A stretch of 64,000 bases of DNA, from the NCBI RefSeq assembly GCF_900129295.1, contig NZ_FQUU01000009.1, positions 1 to 64,000 of the forward strand, written 5' to 3'. The position numbers and the translations under genes were made by a program. The notes under the pieces are model-generated. The model had not been told where the DNA came from, did not search any database, and saw nothing but the letters and a program-made list of their open reading frames with translations. Positions 1 to 8,348 of this stretch are shown in pieces; positions within the stretch are counted from its first letter, which is position 1; every line of letters starts with the position of its first letter. Origin of the DNA: Flavisolibacter ginsengisoli DSM 18119 (GTDB taxonomy: Bacteria > Bacteroidota > Bacteroidia > Chitinophagales > Chitinophagaceae).

Positions 1-924
1 CCTGCAAGCTCTGTTACCTTAACGGGAAGCGGCACAGATGCAGATGGAACTATAGCTTCTTACAGCTGGACCAAGTTATCCGGCGGAGCAGCTACCATTA
101 CTTCTCCTTCTTCTGCTTCTACCACTGTAACAGGTCTTACTCAAGGCAGCTATACCTTCCGTCTTACTGTAACAGACAACAGCGGTGCTACTGCCACAGA
201 TGATGTGGTGGTGACCGTGAACGCCTCCGTTCCTTCAGGTTCTTCCCTGCACATTGAAGCAGAGAACTGGAGCGCTATGAGTGGTGTGCTTACTGAAAAT
301 AGCTCTGACGTAGGCGGTACACTGGATGTGGGTTGGATAGATAATGGCGACTGGATGGATTATGCCATTAACCCTTCCACTTCTGGTATCTATACTTTAA
401 AACTGAGAATAGCAACGCCTTACAGCACTGCAAGCCTTCAGGTGAAAAACGGCGCTACTGTGCTTGCCTCCGTGAACCTTCCATCAACAGGTGGATACCA
501 GGCATGGCAAACAGTGACCGTAACGGTGAACCTTACAGCAGGCCCGCAAACACTGAGAATACTGTCAACTTCAGCGCAAGGCTTTAACATCAACTGGCTG
601 GAAATTGCAAGTTCCAATGTGGTAGCTGGAAGAATAGCCGCTGCCCCTGTAAGGGAACAAATGGAGACCACAATTTCAACTGCAGCAATTTATCCAAATC
701 CTGTCAGGGATCGGTTTTCTATGACACTTCAAAACTCTTTTTCAGGAACAATGAAGATACAGGTAGTAAACATGGCAGGAGTTTTGCAAAAGCAATTCTC
801 AGTAAACAAGGCAAGTGATATTTTCAGAACAGATCTTTCTATCTCAGAGCTGCCAAAGGGTGAATACCTTTTACTGATTGATATGAATGGAAAGAAAGAA
901 ACAAGGAAGATCATTAAACTTTAA
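1..924 (+). CDS. C-terminal part of a secreted PKD/CBM6 protein with T9SS sorting domain (5' truncated)
   Basis: The reading frame is open from base 1 to the TAA at 922-924, so the gene starts before the window. Three parts are visible. About 70 residues of a PKD/immunoglobulin-like fold come first (ends TVTDNSGATATDDVVVTVN). A CBM6-type carbohydrate-binding module follows, from IEAENW to NWLEI (about residues 80-200), with the typical GGxxDVGWIDxGDWxDY segment. Last is a type A T9SS C-terminal sorting domain starting IYPNPV and ending KETRKIIKL. T9SS clients are moved across the outer membrane and anchored or released. The CBM suggests a polysaccharide-active enzyme whose catalytic domain lies upstream and cannot be seen. 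Confidence 0.9.
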   Translation, partial: PASSVTLTGSGTDADGTIASYSWTKLSGGAATITSPSSASTTVTGLTQGSYTFRLTVTDNSGATATDDVVVTVNASVPSGSSLHIEAENWSAMSGVLTENSSDVGGTLDVGWIDNGDWMDYAINPSTSGIYTLKLRIATPYSTASLQVKNGATVLASVNLPSTGGYQAWQTVTVTVNLTAGPQTLRILSTSAQGFNINWLEIASSNVVAGRIAAAPVREQMETTISTAAIYPNPVRDRFSMTLQNSFSGTMKIQVVNMAGVLQKQFSVNKASDIFRTDLSISELPKGEYLLLIDMNGKKETRKIIKL

Positions 925-1096
925 TTATTAAACCTCTATGTAATAAATGAACTACTGCTTTACCGATATGACTCGATGAATATTAGGTAAAGCAGTACTT
1001 CATTTTAGTATAAAAATGAAGTAAGCACTTTCGGAAACGACACCAATTTTAATTTCACCCTATTTGAAAACTTTAGCAAACTATAAAACACCTAAT

Positions 1097-1672
1097 ATGA
1101 AACGCATCCTGTCCATTGCCCTAGTAACAATTATTTTTTCAGCTTGCACTAAAAACAGTAAAGAAGTACCCATTGACCCTAATAATCCTTACACAATAAA
1201 ATTTGATGTTAGTGACCAGGTTGTCAAAACAACAGTTGACCAGGATACATTGCGCCTGGATTTCAACCAGGTGGTGAACTTTTTGGTAGACCCAACAGAA
1301 TACCAACGTTCATGGGCACTGCACCTGACGCAGGATTTTTCCAATTCATACCTCAAAGGCCTTCATTTTACTGCTTTGGCTAATTCAGCAGGTGTTGCCA
1401 CTGATTGGGTTCCCATTAACCTGAATGATGTCCACCCAAGCCAGAAAACAACTTCCGAAACGACGGTGAATGGAACTAAGTATATAAAAGTTACTATAAC
1501 CAGGCTTTTTAAATTCGTAAGCGTATTGAATAGCAACCAGGCAGCAATAGATAAGCAAAATGCACTGGTGCAGGATAAGAACCAGTCAGTTGCCTATTCA
1601 GCATTCTATTCTTACAACAGTGTATACTCCCTTCCAAATAATGATGTAGCCAAGATTGTTTATACTAAATAG
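1097..1672 (+). CDS. Lipoprotein of unknown function
   Basis: Start chosen at the ATG at 1097, because it opens directly on a lipoprotein signal peptide (KRILSIALVTIIFSAC, acylated Cys at about residue 16). An in-frame start 33 bases upstream would put a polar extension in front of it. The mature part of about 175 residues is rich in polar and beta-type sequence, with no motif I recognise. It is probably exported and acylated; whether it faces the periplasm or the cell surface is not decided. It stands alone between the T9SS client and the ferredoxin gene on the other strand and is followed by a clear terminator. Function unknown. Confidence 0.75.
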   Translation: MKRILSIALVTIIFSACTKNSKEVPIDPNNPYTIKFDVSDQVVKTTVDQDTLRLDFNQVVNFLVDPTEYQRSWALHLTQDFSNSYLKGLHFTALANSAGVATDWVPINLNDVHPSQKTTSETTVNGTKYIKVTITRLFKFVSVLNSNQAAIDKQNALVQDKNQSVAYSAFYSYNSVYSLPNNDVAKIVYTK

Positions 1673-1690
1673 TCGGGGATATAGAAATTA

Positions 1691-1721
1691 AAAAAGAGCT
1701 CCTTTAAACAGGAGCTTTTTT
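1691..1721 (+). terminator. Rho-independent terminator after the lipoprotein gene
   Basis: AAAAAGAGCTCC and GGAGCTTTTTT pair around an 8-base loop and the right arm ends in a T run. It lies 19 bases after the lipoprotein stop codon. The A run on the left arm lets it also act for the minus-strand ferredoxin gene. Confidence 0.85.
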
Positions 1722-1751
1722 ATTTCCCATTGTGTAGTAATTGCATAATGA

Positions 1752-1973
1752 TCACATGATCTTAATAACCCTGGCAGGACAGGCATTAGATACCTGGCCC
1801 GTAAATTCTTTTTCGTTCACAGGCAAAGGAAGAATGTGCAAATCATTTTTTACCGTTGCATTTAATAAAACAGCTTTGCCGTCCTTTTTACTCATCCGCC
1901 AGAATTGTGGTTGCAACTCATAACATATGCCGCAGCCAATACACTTATTCCTATAATGAATGATCTTAAACAA
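1752..1973 (-). CDS. Small single-cluster [4Fe-4S] ferredoxin
   Basis: 73 residues with C11-x2-C14-x2-C17 and a distant C65 followed by Pro, the ligand pattern of single-cluster 4Fe-4S ferredoxins, which are cytoplasmic electron carriers. The only in-frame start is a TTG: the frame is closed by a TAG four codons upstream. This TTG lies inside the last codons of the U32 gene, giving an 8-base overlap and probable translational coupling. The coupling suggests it is the electron donor to the U32 enzyme, which is inference. It is the last gene of the nitric oxide reductase operon. Confidence 0.85.
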   Translation of the reverse strand: MFKIIHYRNKCIGCGICYELQPQFWRMSKKDGKAVLLNATVKNDLHILPLPVNEKEFTGQVSNACPARVIKIM

Positions 1974-3213
1974 GGTCTGTTTCTATTATTTTATAAAGTT
2001 TATCCTTTGCCGTGATCTTCTCAGTAATTTTAAAAGTGATCCTATCACCTTTGAAAGCCGCCGAAGACTCTTCTCCATTCACTACCAGCTTTTCCATTTT
2101 ATTCTTTATAAGTCCAAATGCCGGGCCCGTCACCATGAGGGTATCACCTCTTTTTATTGTTCCGGCTTCCACTATAAATTCTCCAACCCCTATCCTGGGA
2201 TAATATTTTGTGCCTTTACCGATATAGACTTTCTTTTCTGTTGCCCTGGAGCCAGGATCTTCTGTCCACTCGCCTAATTTCCTTCCCAGGTAGTATCCCT
2301 CCCAAAATCCACGGTTATATACTTTTTCCAGTTCCCTTTTCCAGGCCCCAACTTTTATTGGTGAATAACTTCCATCAGCTATGGCATCCAGTGCTTCTCT
2401 ATAACACCGGGTGGTTGTATAAACGTATTCGGGGCCTTTTGTGCGACCTTCTATCTTTATAACATCCACACCGCTGTTAACTACCTGGTCAAGAATATCA
2501 ATAGTACAGAGATCTTTGGCAGACATGATGTATTCATTATCCACCATCAATTCCTGGTTGGTCTCTGTATCAATAACCTTATAGGAATGCCGGCAATTTT
2601 GAAGACATGCCCCCCTGTTGGCAGAAGCATTCTGCTCGTGCAGGCTCAGGTAACATTTACCGGAAACCGCCATACACAATGCCCCATGGACAAATACCTC
2701 CAGGCGAAGTGGCTCACCAGATACCCCCTTGATGCCCCGGCGCCTTATCTCTTTAGATAGTTGTTCCACCTGTTTAAGGGTTAATTCCCTGGCCAGCACA
2801 ATGACATCGGAAAAAGCAGCAAAGAACAGCACAGATTCCAGGTTACAAACATTAGCCTGCGTAGATATATGCAGGGGAATACCTAATTCATTACACATGC
2901 GGATCACTGCAAAATCAGATGCGATAACAGCATCAACCTTCCGTTTTTTAGCCTCTTTTAATACCGTATGAAGCAGTTGCATATCGTGTTCATACATCAC
3001 CGTATTCAAAGTAAGATAGGCTTTCACCTTATTTCTCCGAGCTATGGAAACGATCTCCTTTATATCATTTATAGTAAAAGGATTGATTGAGCGCGCCCTC
3101 ATATTCAGTTGCTCCACTCCAAAATAAAATGAGTCGGCACCTGCCTTCACTGCAGCCTGCAGGCATTCAAATGACCCTACCGGGGCCAGCAACTCTACCT
3201 TATTGTTCTTCAT
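1966..3213 (-). CDS. U32 family enzyme, TrhP-like (tRNA uridine hydroxylation)
   Basis: 415 residues. The U32 signature E-x-F-x2-G-A-L-C-x4-G-K-C-x-L-S is intact (EVFVHGALCMAVSGKCYLS, near residue 172), with more cysteines just after it (GACLQNC) and a C-terminal beta-barrel-like part. The family was named as peptidases, but characterised members TrhP/YegQ and RlhA hydroxylate RNA, and UbiU/UbiV carry 4Fe-4S clusters. The length fits TrhP (B. subtilis YrrO about 420 residues) and not the roughly 650-residue RlhA. The likely role is 5-hydroxyuridine formation at tRNA wobble position 34. It overlaps the ferredoxin gene by 8 bases. A weak hairpin lies in the 66-base gap before it. Confidence 0.85.
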   Translation of the reverse strand: MKNNKVELLAPVGSFECLQAAVKAGADSFYFGVEQLNMRARSINPFTINDIKEIVSIARRNKVKAYLTLNTVMYEHDMQLLHTVLKEAKKRKVDAVIASDFAVIRMCNELGIPLHISTQANVCNLESVLFFAAFSDVIVLARELTLKQVEQLSKEIRRRGIKGVSGEPLRLEVFVHGALCMAVSGKCYLSLHEQNASANRGACLQNCRHSYKVIDTETNQELMVDNEYIMSAKDLCTIDILDQVVNSGVDVIKIEGRTKGPEYVYTTTRCYREALDAIADGSYSPIKVGAWKRELEKVYNRGFWEGYYLGRKLGEWTEDPGSRATEKKVYIGKGTKYYPRIGVGEFIVEAGTIKRGDTLMVTGPAFGLIKNKMEKLVVNGEESSAAFKGDRITFKITEKITAKDKLYKIIETDLV

Positions 3214-3279
3214 TGATAGTTACCATTAATAAATAGTCTTTACCCTCCCTTCAAAAGGAAGGGGAACATACTACATGAT

Positions 3280-3681
3280 TCAAAGGGGGATAGAATTCAA
3301 CCTGGATTTTTTAAAGGAAGGGTCGATAACCTGCTTCAATTGAATGAGAAGCGCCTTTGCCTGTAAATGACAAAAATCTTCATGCAGTTTTTTACTTACC
3401 CCCATTAAAGACAGGTCAAAGTATAAGTCAGCATTTACAGCATGGTTTTCAAGACAGTGTTTTGAACACGCCAGGGGACAACCATCTATCACTATGATTT
3501 TTCTACCTGAGGTAGCGGTCTTAACCAGCTTTTTAACATTGCCTCCCACACCCGCAATGCAGGACATTTCGGCAACTCCCTGGCGGTCCAGTTGCACGGC
3601 CAGGTAATTAGCCATTTGAGCGGAACTGGAACAGCCGGAACATGAATATACAAGAGGCAACTTTTCTTCTGTATGTTTCAT
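3280..3681 (-). CDS. DGC-domain putative zinc-binding protein
   Basis: 133 residues from the ATG at 3681. An in-frame start 63 bases upstream would run into the norB stop and adds an unlikely leader. The sequence has an N-terminal YSCSGCSS motif, then DGCPLACSKHC near residue 70, the Asp-Gly-Cys motif that names the DGC family of predicted metal-binding proteins. Six or more cysteines in 130 residues fit metal or Fe-S binding. No member has a firm function that I can name. It is 46 bases downstream of the nitric oxide reductase gene, so a role in NO or metal-centre stress is inferred from context. Confidence 0.8.
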   Translation of the reverse strand: MKHTEEKLPLVYSCSGCSSSAQMANYLAVQLDRQGVAEMSCIAGVGGNVKKLVKTATSGRKIIVIDGCPLACSKHCLENHAVNADLYFDLSLMGVSKKLHEDFCHLQAKALLIQLKQVIDPSFKKSRLNSIPL

Positions 3682-3727
3682 AATTTTTATTTTCACTTGT
3701 AGATAAACGTTAGAAATACTTTTAAGT

Positions 3728-6064
3728 TCAATAAATAGCTTCATTTACGAGCTCACTGCCAGCTTTTAATTTTTCCAGTCCCGGTATATTTCTTTTCACC
3801 TTACTGCTTCCTTTTATCATCAACCATAATAGTGGAAATACACCTCCGAGTGTGAATAAAGCACCACCTAAAATCCTCAGCCAGGTAAATGTTTGAAACC
3901 CTTTACTCTCAATAAAACTGCTGCTCCTGGCAAACCAGAATCCTTTCTCGGCAACTGTCTGGAACTGCCATATACCTACCGGGAATAAGTCAAGAAAAAC
4001 CATTAATATCAAACCAACATTTATAGACCAGAAGATGATGCGCACCGTATTAGGTTTCCACCACCAACTTTTGCATAATAGCTGGCAACAGAATAATACT
4101 GCCGCAAGTGCCAGGTTGCCATAAACCCCCATCAACGCGGCATGCCCATGGTTAACGGTTAAATAGGTGCCATGCTCATAATAATTGGCGATTGGCAGGT
4201 TGATGATAAAACCCAGCACACCGGCACCAAAGAAATTCCAGAAGTTAACACCTATCAAAAACAGGAACACCTCTTTGAATCCAAATTGTTCACTGCTTGC
4301 GGTAGCACCCGAATTTTTTTCCAAAAGTCCCGGCATTTTACTAAACCTCCAGGCCTCAAGCGTTAACAAAACAAGAGGTATCACCTGCAGGGTAGAAAAC
4401 ACAGAGCCCAATGCCATTGTACCTACAGGCTTGGCATTCCAGTAGAAATTATGAGATATCCCCAGTAGTCCGGACCCGAGGAATAATAAAGTGGCCAGGT
4501 AAATAACACGAATGGTTGCCTGCCGGCTTACCAATCCCATTAACACCATGAAGTATCCAATAAGCACAGTAGTGAATACTTCAAAGAATGCTTCTGCCCA
4601 CATGTGTATTACACACCAGCGCCAGAAGTCTGCTATTACAAAATTAGTTTTAGGGCTAGCTATAAACCCTGAAATAAGCAAAAGAAGAATGCTGGCAGTG
4701 GTATACACCATCCAGTTTGGTAAGGCCCATGGTTGTCCCCATTTCATCACAGGCCGGATGCCCCTGTATAAGGTAATGACCCAGAGAACCAGGGCAGCTG
4801 CAAGAAGTACCTGCCACAGTTTGCCCAATTCGATATATTCCCAACCCTGGTGACCCAACCAATACCAATTGGAAAGTAATCCATGCGGCCCCATAAATAT
4901 ACCGGCCATTGATCCGGCCACAGTTGCTACCAGCAACCAATAAACAGAATTGACTAACAGTAATTGTTTTTTTGGCTGCACCTTCAAGATTAGCGGCATC
5001 ACAAAAATAGAAGCACCTACCCAGCAGGCTGAAATCCACAAAAGTGATAATTGCACATGCCAGCTCCGGGTAATGGTAACTGGCAACAGCGTTGAAATAT
5101 CCCACCCGAAGAACCGCACAAATCCTACAAAATCATGCACAGTCAAAATGCCTGACAATACCTGGACGGCAAAAAGGATGATAGCAGTATAGAAAAATTT
5201 ATAGGTAGCTCTTTGAATAGCATCGGGCCTGAATCTTTGCACTGCTTTGCGGGTCATGAAGTTGGATGACTTGTTTATAAAAGCATTATCATCCAGCTTG
5301 TCCATCCGTCCATGGTAATATAGCACCAGGCCTAACCCGATGATCAATCCCAAAGACCCAATGATGCTCCATAAAACAATAGCTGCACTTGGCGTATTAC
5401 CTGCCTGTGGATCAAACGGCCAGTTATGTGTATAGCTGTATGTTTTACCAGGTCTTTCAACACCACATACCCAGGCCCCCCAAAAAACAAAGGCTGTAAA
5501 AGACCTGATCTCGGCAGCATTGGAAAGATACCCCGCTGGCCTGAAAGCCCCAGGTGAAGCAGGATCTGTAAACTTTGCTGTATAATAGTTTACAAGCTGG
5601 GTGGCTGCATAGGCTTGTGCATCTGACAGTACAACTGTATTGTCAGAAGCATTGTACCTATTTGATTTGATCTCCTTCTTTACCTGCTGTTTCATACCCT
5701 GGCGTAATAGGTTATCATTGCTGCCACCTTTTAATCCTGAAGCATAAAACCGGTTCATGTATAATGTTACCTGGTGCAATCCTTCCGCTGTAAAATCAGG
5801 ACCCCTGTTGGCACCATCACCAAACATGCTTCCATATTCCATAAGGGCATACTTCTGAAATACTGCCTGGCCCTGTAGAATATCATCTTTGCTAAACACC
5901 CTGGTACCTTTTGAAGTAGAATAATCAGGAAGCGGAGGTGCTTCCGTATACGTGTGTATACCAATCATGGTTACACCTACCACGCTGATGGTGAAGATCA
6001 CAAGCAATGGCAACCACCAATTCTTTGGATTCAGTAAATAACTGATGAAGTTTTTTTGTCTCAT
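3728..6064 (-). CDS. norB: Quinol-dependent nitric oxide reductase (qNor)
   Basis: Single-subunit qNor, about 778 residues from the ATG at 6064, which matches the usual 760-790. One N-terminal membrane helix is followed by a large periplasmic domain (about 45-210) and then the heme-copper-oxidase-type helices. Visible ligands are SWHVQL (about 330), HMWAEAFFEVF with the non-heme-iron His and conserved Glu (about 485) and NHGHAALMG (about 635). It reduces 2 NO to N2O using membrane quinol, as respiration or as defence against NO. No other denitrification gene is near, which favours detoxification. A promoter with an overlapping palindrome lies just upstream. The TTG at 6085 is rejected as start because it almost touches the predicted transcription start. 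Confidence 0.95.
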   Translation of the reverse strand: MRQKNFISYLLNPKNWWLPLLVIFTISVVGVTMIGIHTYTEAPPLPDYSTSKGTRVFSKDDILQGQAVFQKYALMEYGSMFGDGANRGPDFTAEGLHQVTLYMNRFYASGLKGGSNDNLLRQGMKQQVKKEIKSNRYNASDNTVVLSDAQAYAATQLVNYYTAKFTDPASPGAFRPAGYLSNAAEIRSFTAFVFWGAWVCGVERPGKTYSYTHNWPFDPQAGNTPSAAIVLWSIIGSLGLIIGLGLVLYYHGRMDKLDDNAFINKSSNFMTRKAVQRFRPDAIQRATYKFFYTAIILFAVQVLSGILTVHDFVGFVRFFGWDISTLLPVTITRSWHVQLSLLWISACWVGASIFVMPLILKVQPKKQLLLVNSVYWLLVATVAGSMAGIFMGPHGLLSNWYWLGHQGWEYIELGKLWQVLLAAALVLWVITLYRGIRPVMKWGQPWALPNWMVYTTASILLLLISGFIASPKTNFVIADFWRWCVIHMWAEAFFEVFTTVLIGYFMVLMGLVSRQATIRVIYLATLLFLGSGLLGISHNFYWNAKPVGTMALGSVFSTLQVIPLVLLTLEAWRFSKMPGLLEKNSGATASSEQFGFKEVFLFLIGVNFWNFFGAGVLGFIINLPIANYYEHGTYLTVNHGHAALMGVYGNLALAAVLFCCQLLCKSWWWKPNTVRIIFWSINVGLILMVFLDLFPVGIWQFQTVAEKGFWFARSSSFIESKGFQTFTWLRILGGALFTLGGVFPLLWLMIKGSSKVKRNIPGLEKLKAGSELVNEAIY

Positions 6065-6090
6065 AAACAGCAGATTGTACCTCAATATAC

Positions 6091-6118
6091 TAATTAAAGA
6101 TATTTTTATCCTTAATTA
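6091..6118. promoter_or_regulatory. Palindromic operator, site 1 (norB)
   Basis: TAATTAAAGAT and ATCCTTAATTA form an 11-base inverted repeat with one mismatch and a 6-base spacer. Its core AAAGA-N8-TCCTT (6096-6113) matches two further sites near the Rrf2 gene. It sits between the -33 and -7 elements of norB, so a bound protein should block transcription. Binding by the Rrf2 protein encoded at 9893 is inferred. Confidence 0.65.
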
Positions 6119-6124
6119 TTGCAA
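6095..6124 (-). promoter_or_regulatory. norB promoter (TTG-N19-TATCTTTA)
   Basis: On the minus strand TTG (6124-6122) is followed after exactly 19 bases by TATCTTTA (6102-6095), one base away from the Bacteroidota -33/-7 consensus TTG-N19-TAnnTTTG. Transcription would start near 6089, giving a leader of about 25 bases before the ATG at 6064. The spacer is filled by the palindromic operator listed next, an arrangement typical of repression. Confidence 0.7.
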
Positions 6125-6177
6125 CCGGTTAAATCATTCATTTTCATACTTAGCATCAAAAGCAATATTGAAAAAGA

Positions 6178-7188
6178 TTACAGCCAGCCATTGCTCCTGT
6201 ACCAGGATATGGTTTCTTCTATTCCCTGTTTCAAAGAATAGGCAGGCTTTTTACCTAAATGGCCCCAAACTTCCTTGCTATCGCAAAGCCAGTTGGCACT
6301 GCTGATCTCATTGAGCTTTTCACGGTTGATAAAGGGAAGCTTTTTAAATACAAGCTGGTTCACAGATTCAATGGCAGAAATGCTCATTTGAACAGGTCGC
6401 AATGGAAGCTTTACCTTAACAGTCTTCTTTCCAAGACATAATTTTGCCTCGAGCCCTAACTGTTCTTTATTATAATCCATACCATCTGAAACTATAAAGG
6501 AACGCCGCACTTCCCGTGAGCTAAGCAAAGCTATTATTGCCTTAGCCAGGTCCTTAACATAGATCAGTGAGATCATTTGGGTATGTCGCCCTACATAGGG
6601 CTCAATGCCATTATTTACGAGCTTAATAAACTGGAAAAAATCTTTATCACGCGGGCCATAAACAGCCGTTGGATGGATAATGATAAAAGGAAGATGTTCA
6701 AGCGACTTTATATAATCCGCAGCCTTCATTTTGCTCCTGCCATACGCTGATATGGGGTTTTGCTCATCTGATAGCTTTATGGGTTGCATCTTATGTTCAT
6801 TGCCTGGCCCATAGGCGGCCAGTGAACTGACCAGGATAAATTTTTCAGGCACTATAGCCGCACCGCCCAGCGCTTCAACGAGGTTTTTGGTGTATTCATA
6901 ATTAACAGTATGGAAGTCTTCCTTTTTATGCGCCTGTGTTATGCCAGCATTATGAATGATATGATCAAAATGGCCATATTGATTTTTAAAAGCCTGCAAC
7001 TGACCCTCTAATTGATTGGCTGAAGAAAGATCCATTTCAAGAAAGCGCACCCCTGTATGCTGCAGGTACTGCTTATTACTTGAACGCCTGACGCCCGCAC
7101 ATACTTCATACCCATTGGCAATAGCTTCATCTACCAGGAAGCTGCCAATAAAGCCACTTGCTCCTGTTATCAGTATTCGTTTCTTCAT
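6178..7188 (-). CDS. NAD-dependent epimerase/dehydratase family protein, probable ceramide-pathway reductase (CerR-like)
   Basis: 336 residues, extended short-chain dehydrogenase fold. The N-terminal ITGASGFIGSF is the nucleotide-binding glycine motif and YGRSKMKAADYI (about residue 150) supplies the catalytic Tyr-x3-Lys. It is the last gene of a three-gene operon with serine palmitoyltransferase and a GNAT-like acyltransferase. In Caulobacter, ceramide synthesis uses the same three kinds of enzyme, where CerR, annotated as an epimerase, reduces the 3-keto group of the oxidised ceramide. That role is inferred here from the operon. Alternative: a sugar-nucleotide epimerase. The gap to the preceding gene is 15 bases. 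Confidence 0.8.
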   Translation of the reverse strand: MKKRILITGASGFIGSFLVDEAIANGYEVCAGVRRSSNKQYLQHTGVRFLEMDLSSANQLEGQLQAFKNQYGHFDHIIHNAGITQAHKKEDFHTVNYEYTKNLVEALGGAAIVPEKFILVSSLAAYGPGNEHKMQPIKLSDEQNPISAYGRSKMKAADYIKSLEHLPFIIIHPTAVYGPRDKDFFQFIKLVNNGIEPYVGRHTQMISLIYVKDLAKAIIALLSSREVRRSFIVSDGMDYNKEQLGLEAKLCLGKKTVKVKLPLRPVQMSISAIESVNQLVFKKLPFINREKLNEISSANWLCDSKEVWGHLGKKPAYSLKQGIEETISWYRSNGWL

Positions 7189-7203
7189 TACCTGTCAAAT
7201 TAT

Positions 7204-8328
7204 TCATTGAAGCTGTTTGATATAACACCTTCTTCTTTTGTGCAATGTAGCATCGAAATGTTCCCATAAAGACTGTACCTTTTTATTGTCCTCCAGCTCA
7301 TGGTTTGTTTCTGCAAACTGTATCCCGTTGCGTATGTAAGATTTTAATGTCTCAGACATAAGTAAAGAATTCACACCCTTTCCCTGCAGGTCTTTGCGAA
7401 TGGCTACCATCAACAGGTCGGCAGTGTTGTTTTTACGCATTGCTTGTAACAGGTGTAAAAATCCAAAGGGAAACAGTCTTCCACCCGACCGCTGCAGGGC
7501 TTTGGACAAAGATGGCATAGTGATACCAAATGCTGCTAACTTATCATCTTTATCAAGGATAAGCGATACAAAATCTGCCTTGATAAAAGAGAAATATTGT
7601 TTGGTATAATAATCAATTTGTCGTTGCGTAAGAGGTACAACTCCATATAGATCTGAATAAGCTGTATTGATCAGGTCAAAAATGGCTGGAGCATAAGGCA
7701 GCAACTCTTTTGCCTTCTTAAAACGCATTACTTTCAACTGCAATCGTCTTTCAACAATAGAAGCGATCTTCTCCAGCTTTTCATCCATGCGCTGGGGCAC
7801 CTTTACCCTGTATTCCACCCAGTCTGTATGCTTTTGGTAGCCCTGCTTTTCCATCAATACCGGGTAGTAAGGATAGTTATACAAAGCAGCAAGCGTGCCC
7901 ACCTGGTCAAAGCCTTCAATTAAAGTTCCTTCATGATCAAGATCTGTAAAACCAAGTGGCCCGTGAACTGCATCCATTCCAAGCTCCCTTCCCCATTCTT
8001 CCACTTGTTGCATCAGCGCTTTCACGATAGCTTCATCTTCTTCAAAATCTATCCAGCCAAAACGAATATGCCTGTCTTTCCATTTTTCAATATAGGCCTT
8101 GTTAATAATGCCAGCAATGCGCCCCACTACCCTGTTACCCTTATAGGCAAGCCAGTAACGTGCCTCGCAATATTCAAATGCGGGATTCTTATCTTTTCTT
8201 AAAGTAGCCTCTTCGTCAAAGCGCAAAGGTGGTATATAATAGGGATGGTTCTTGTACAACCTGTAAGGAAGGTCAATAAATGCAGCAAGGTCTTTTTTAC
8301 CCTGCACTTCTTTTATAACAATACTCAT
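7204..8328 (-). CDS. GNAT-like N-acyltransferase, probable bacterial ceramide synthase (bCerS-like)
   Basis: 374 residues of the long GNAT-fold family often annotated simply as N-acetyltransferase. The first part (about 1-130) contains the GRIAGIIN segment and the second a GKGVNSLLM segment (about 315), the acyl-CoA/pantetheine loop type. It lies between serine palmitoyltransferase (20-base gap) and the CerR-like gene (15-base gap), so all three are almost certainly co-transcribed. The bacterial ceramide synthase of Caulobacter belongs to this class of proteins and N-acylates 3-ketosphinganine. The function here rests on family plus context; no active-site evidence is claimed. Confidence 0.75.
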   Translation of the reverse strand: MSIVIKEVQGKKDLAAFIDLPYRLYKNHPYYIPPLRFDEEATLRKDKNPAFEYCEARYWLAYKGNRVVGRIAGIINKAYIEKWKDRHIRFGWIDFEEDEAIVKALMQQVEEWGRELGMDAVHGPLGFTDLDHEGTLIEGFDQVGTLAALYNYPYYPVLMEKQGYQKHTDWVEYRVKVPQRMDEKLEKIASIVERRLQLKVMRFKKAKELLPYAPAIFDLINTAYSDLYGVVPLTQRQIDYYTKQYFSFIKADFVSLILDKDDKLAAFGITMPSLSKALQRSGGRLFPFGFLHLLQAMRKNNTADLLMVAIRKDLQGKGVNSLLMSETLKSYIRNGIQFAETNHELEDNKKVQSLWEHFDATLHKRRRCYIKQLQ

Positions 8329-8348
8329 AGCTCTTCTTCTTTTAATGA

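Noticed and set aside
3247-3263. Hairpin CCCTTC / GAAGGG between the DGC and U32 genes as terminator
   Set aside because: Only six base pairs and no clean T run on the minus strand; at most a weak attenuator or RNA-processing site.
4656-5105. 149-codon frame inside norB
   Set aside because: Same strand, other frame, fully inside the well-supported qNor coding region.
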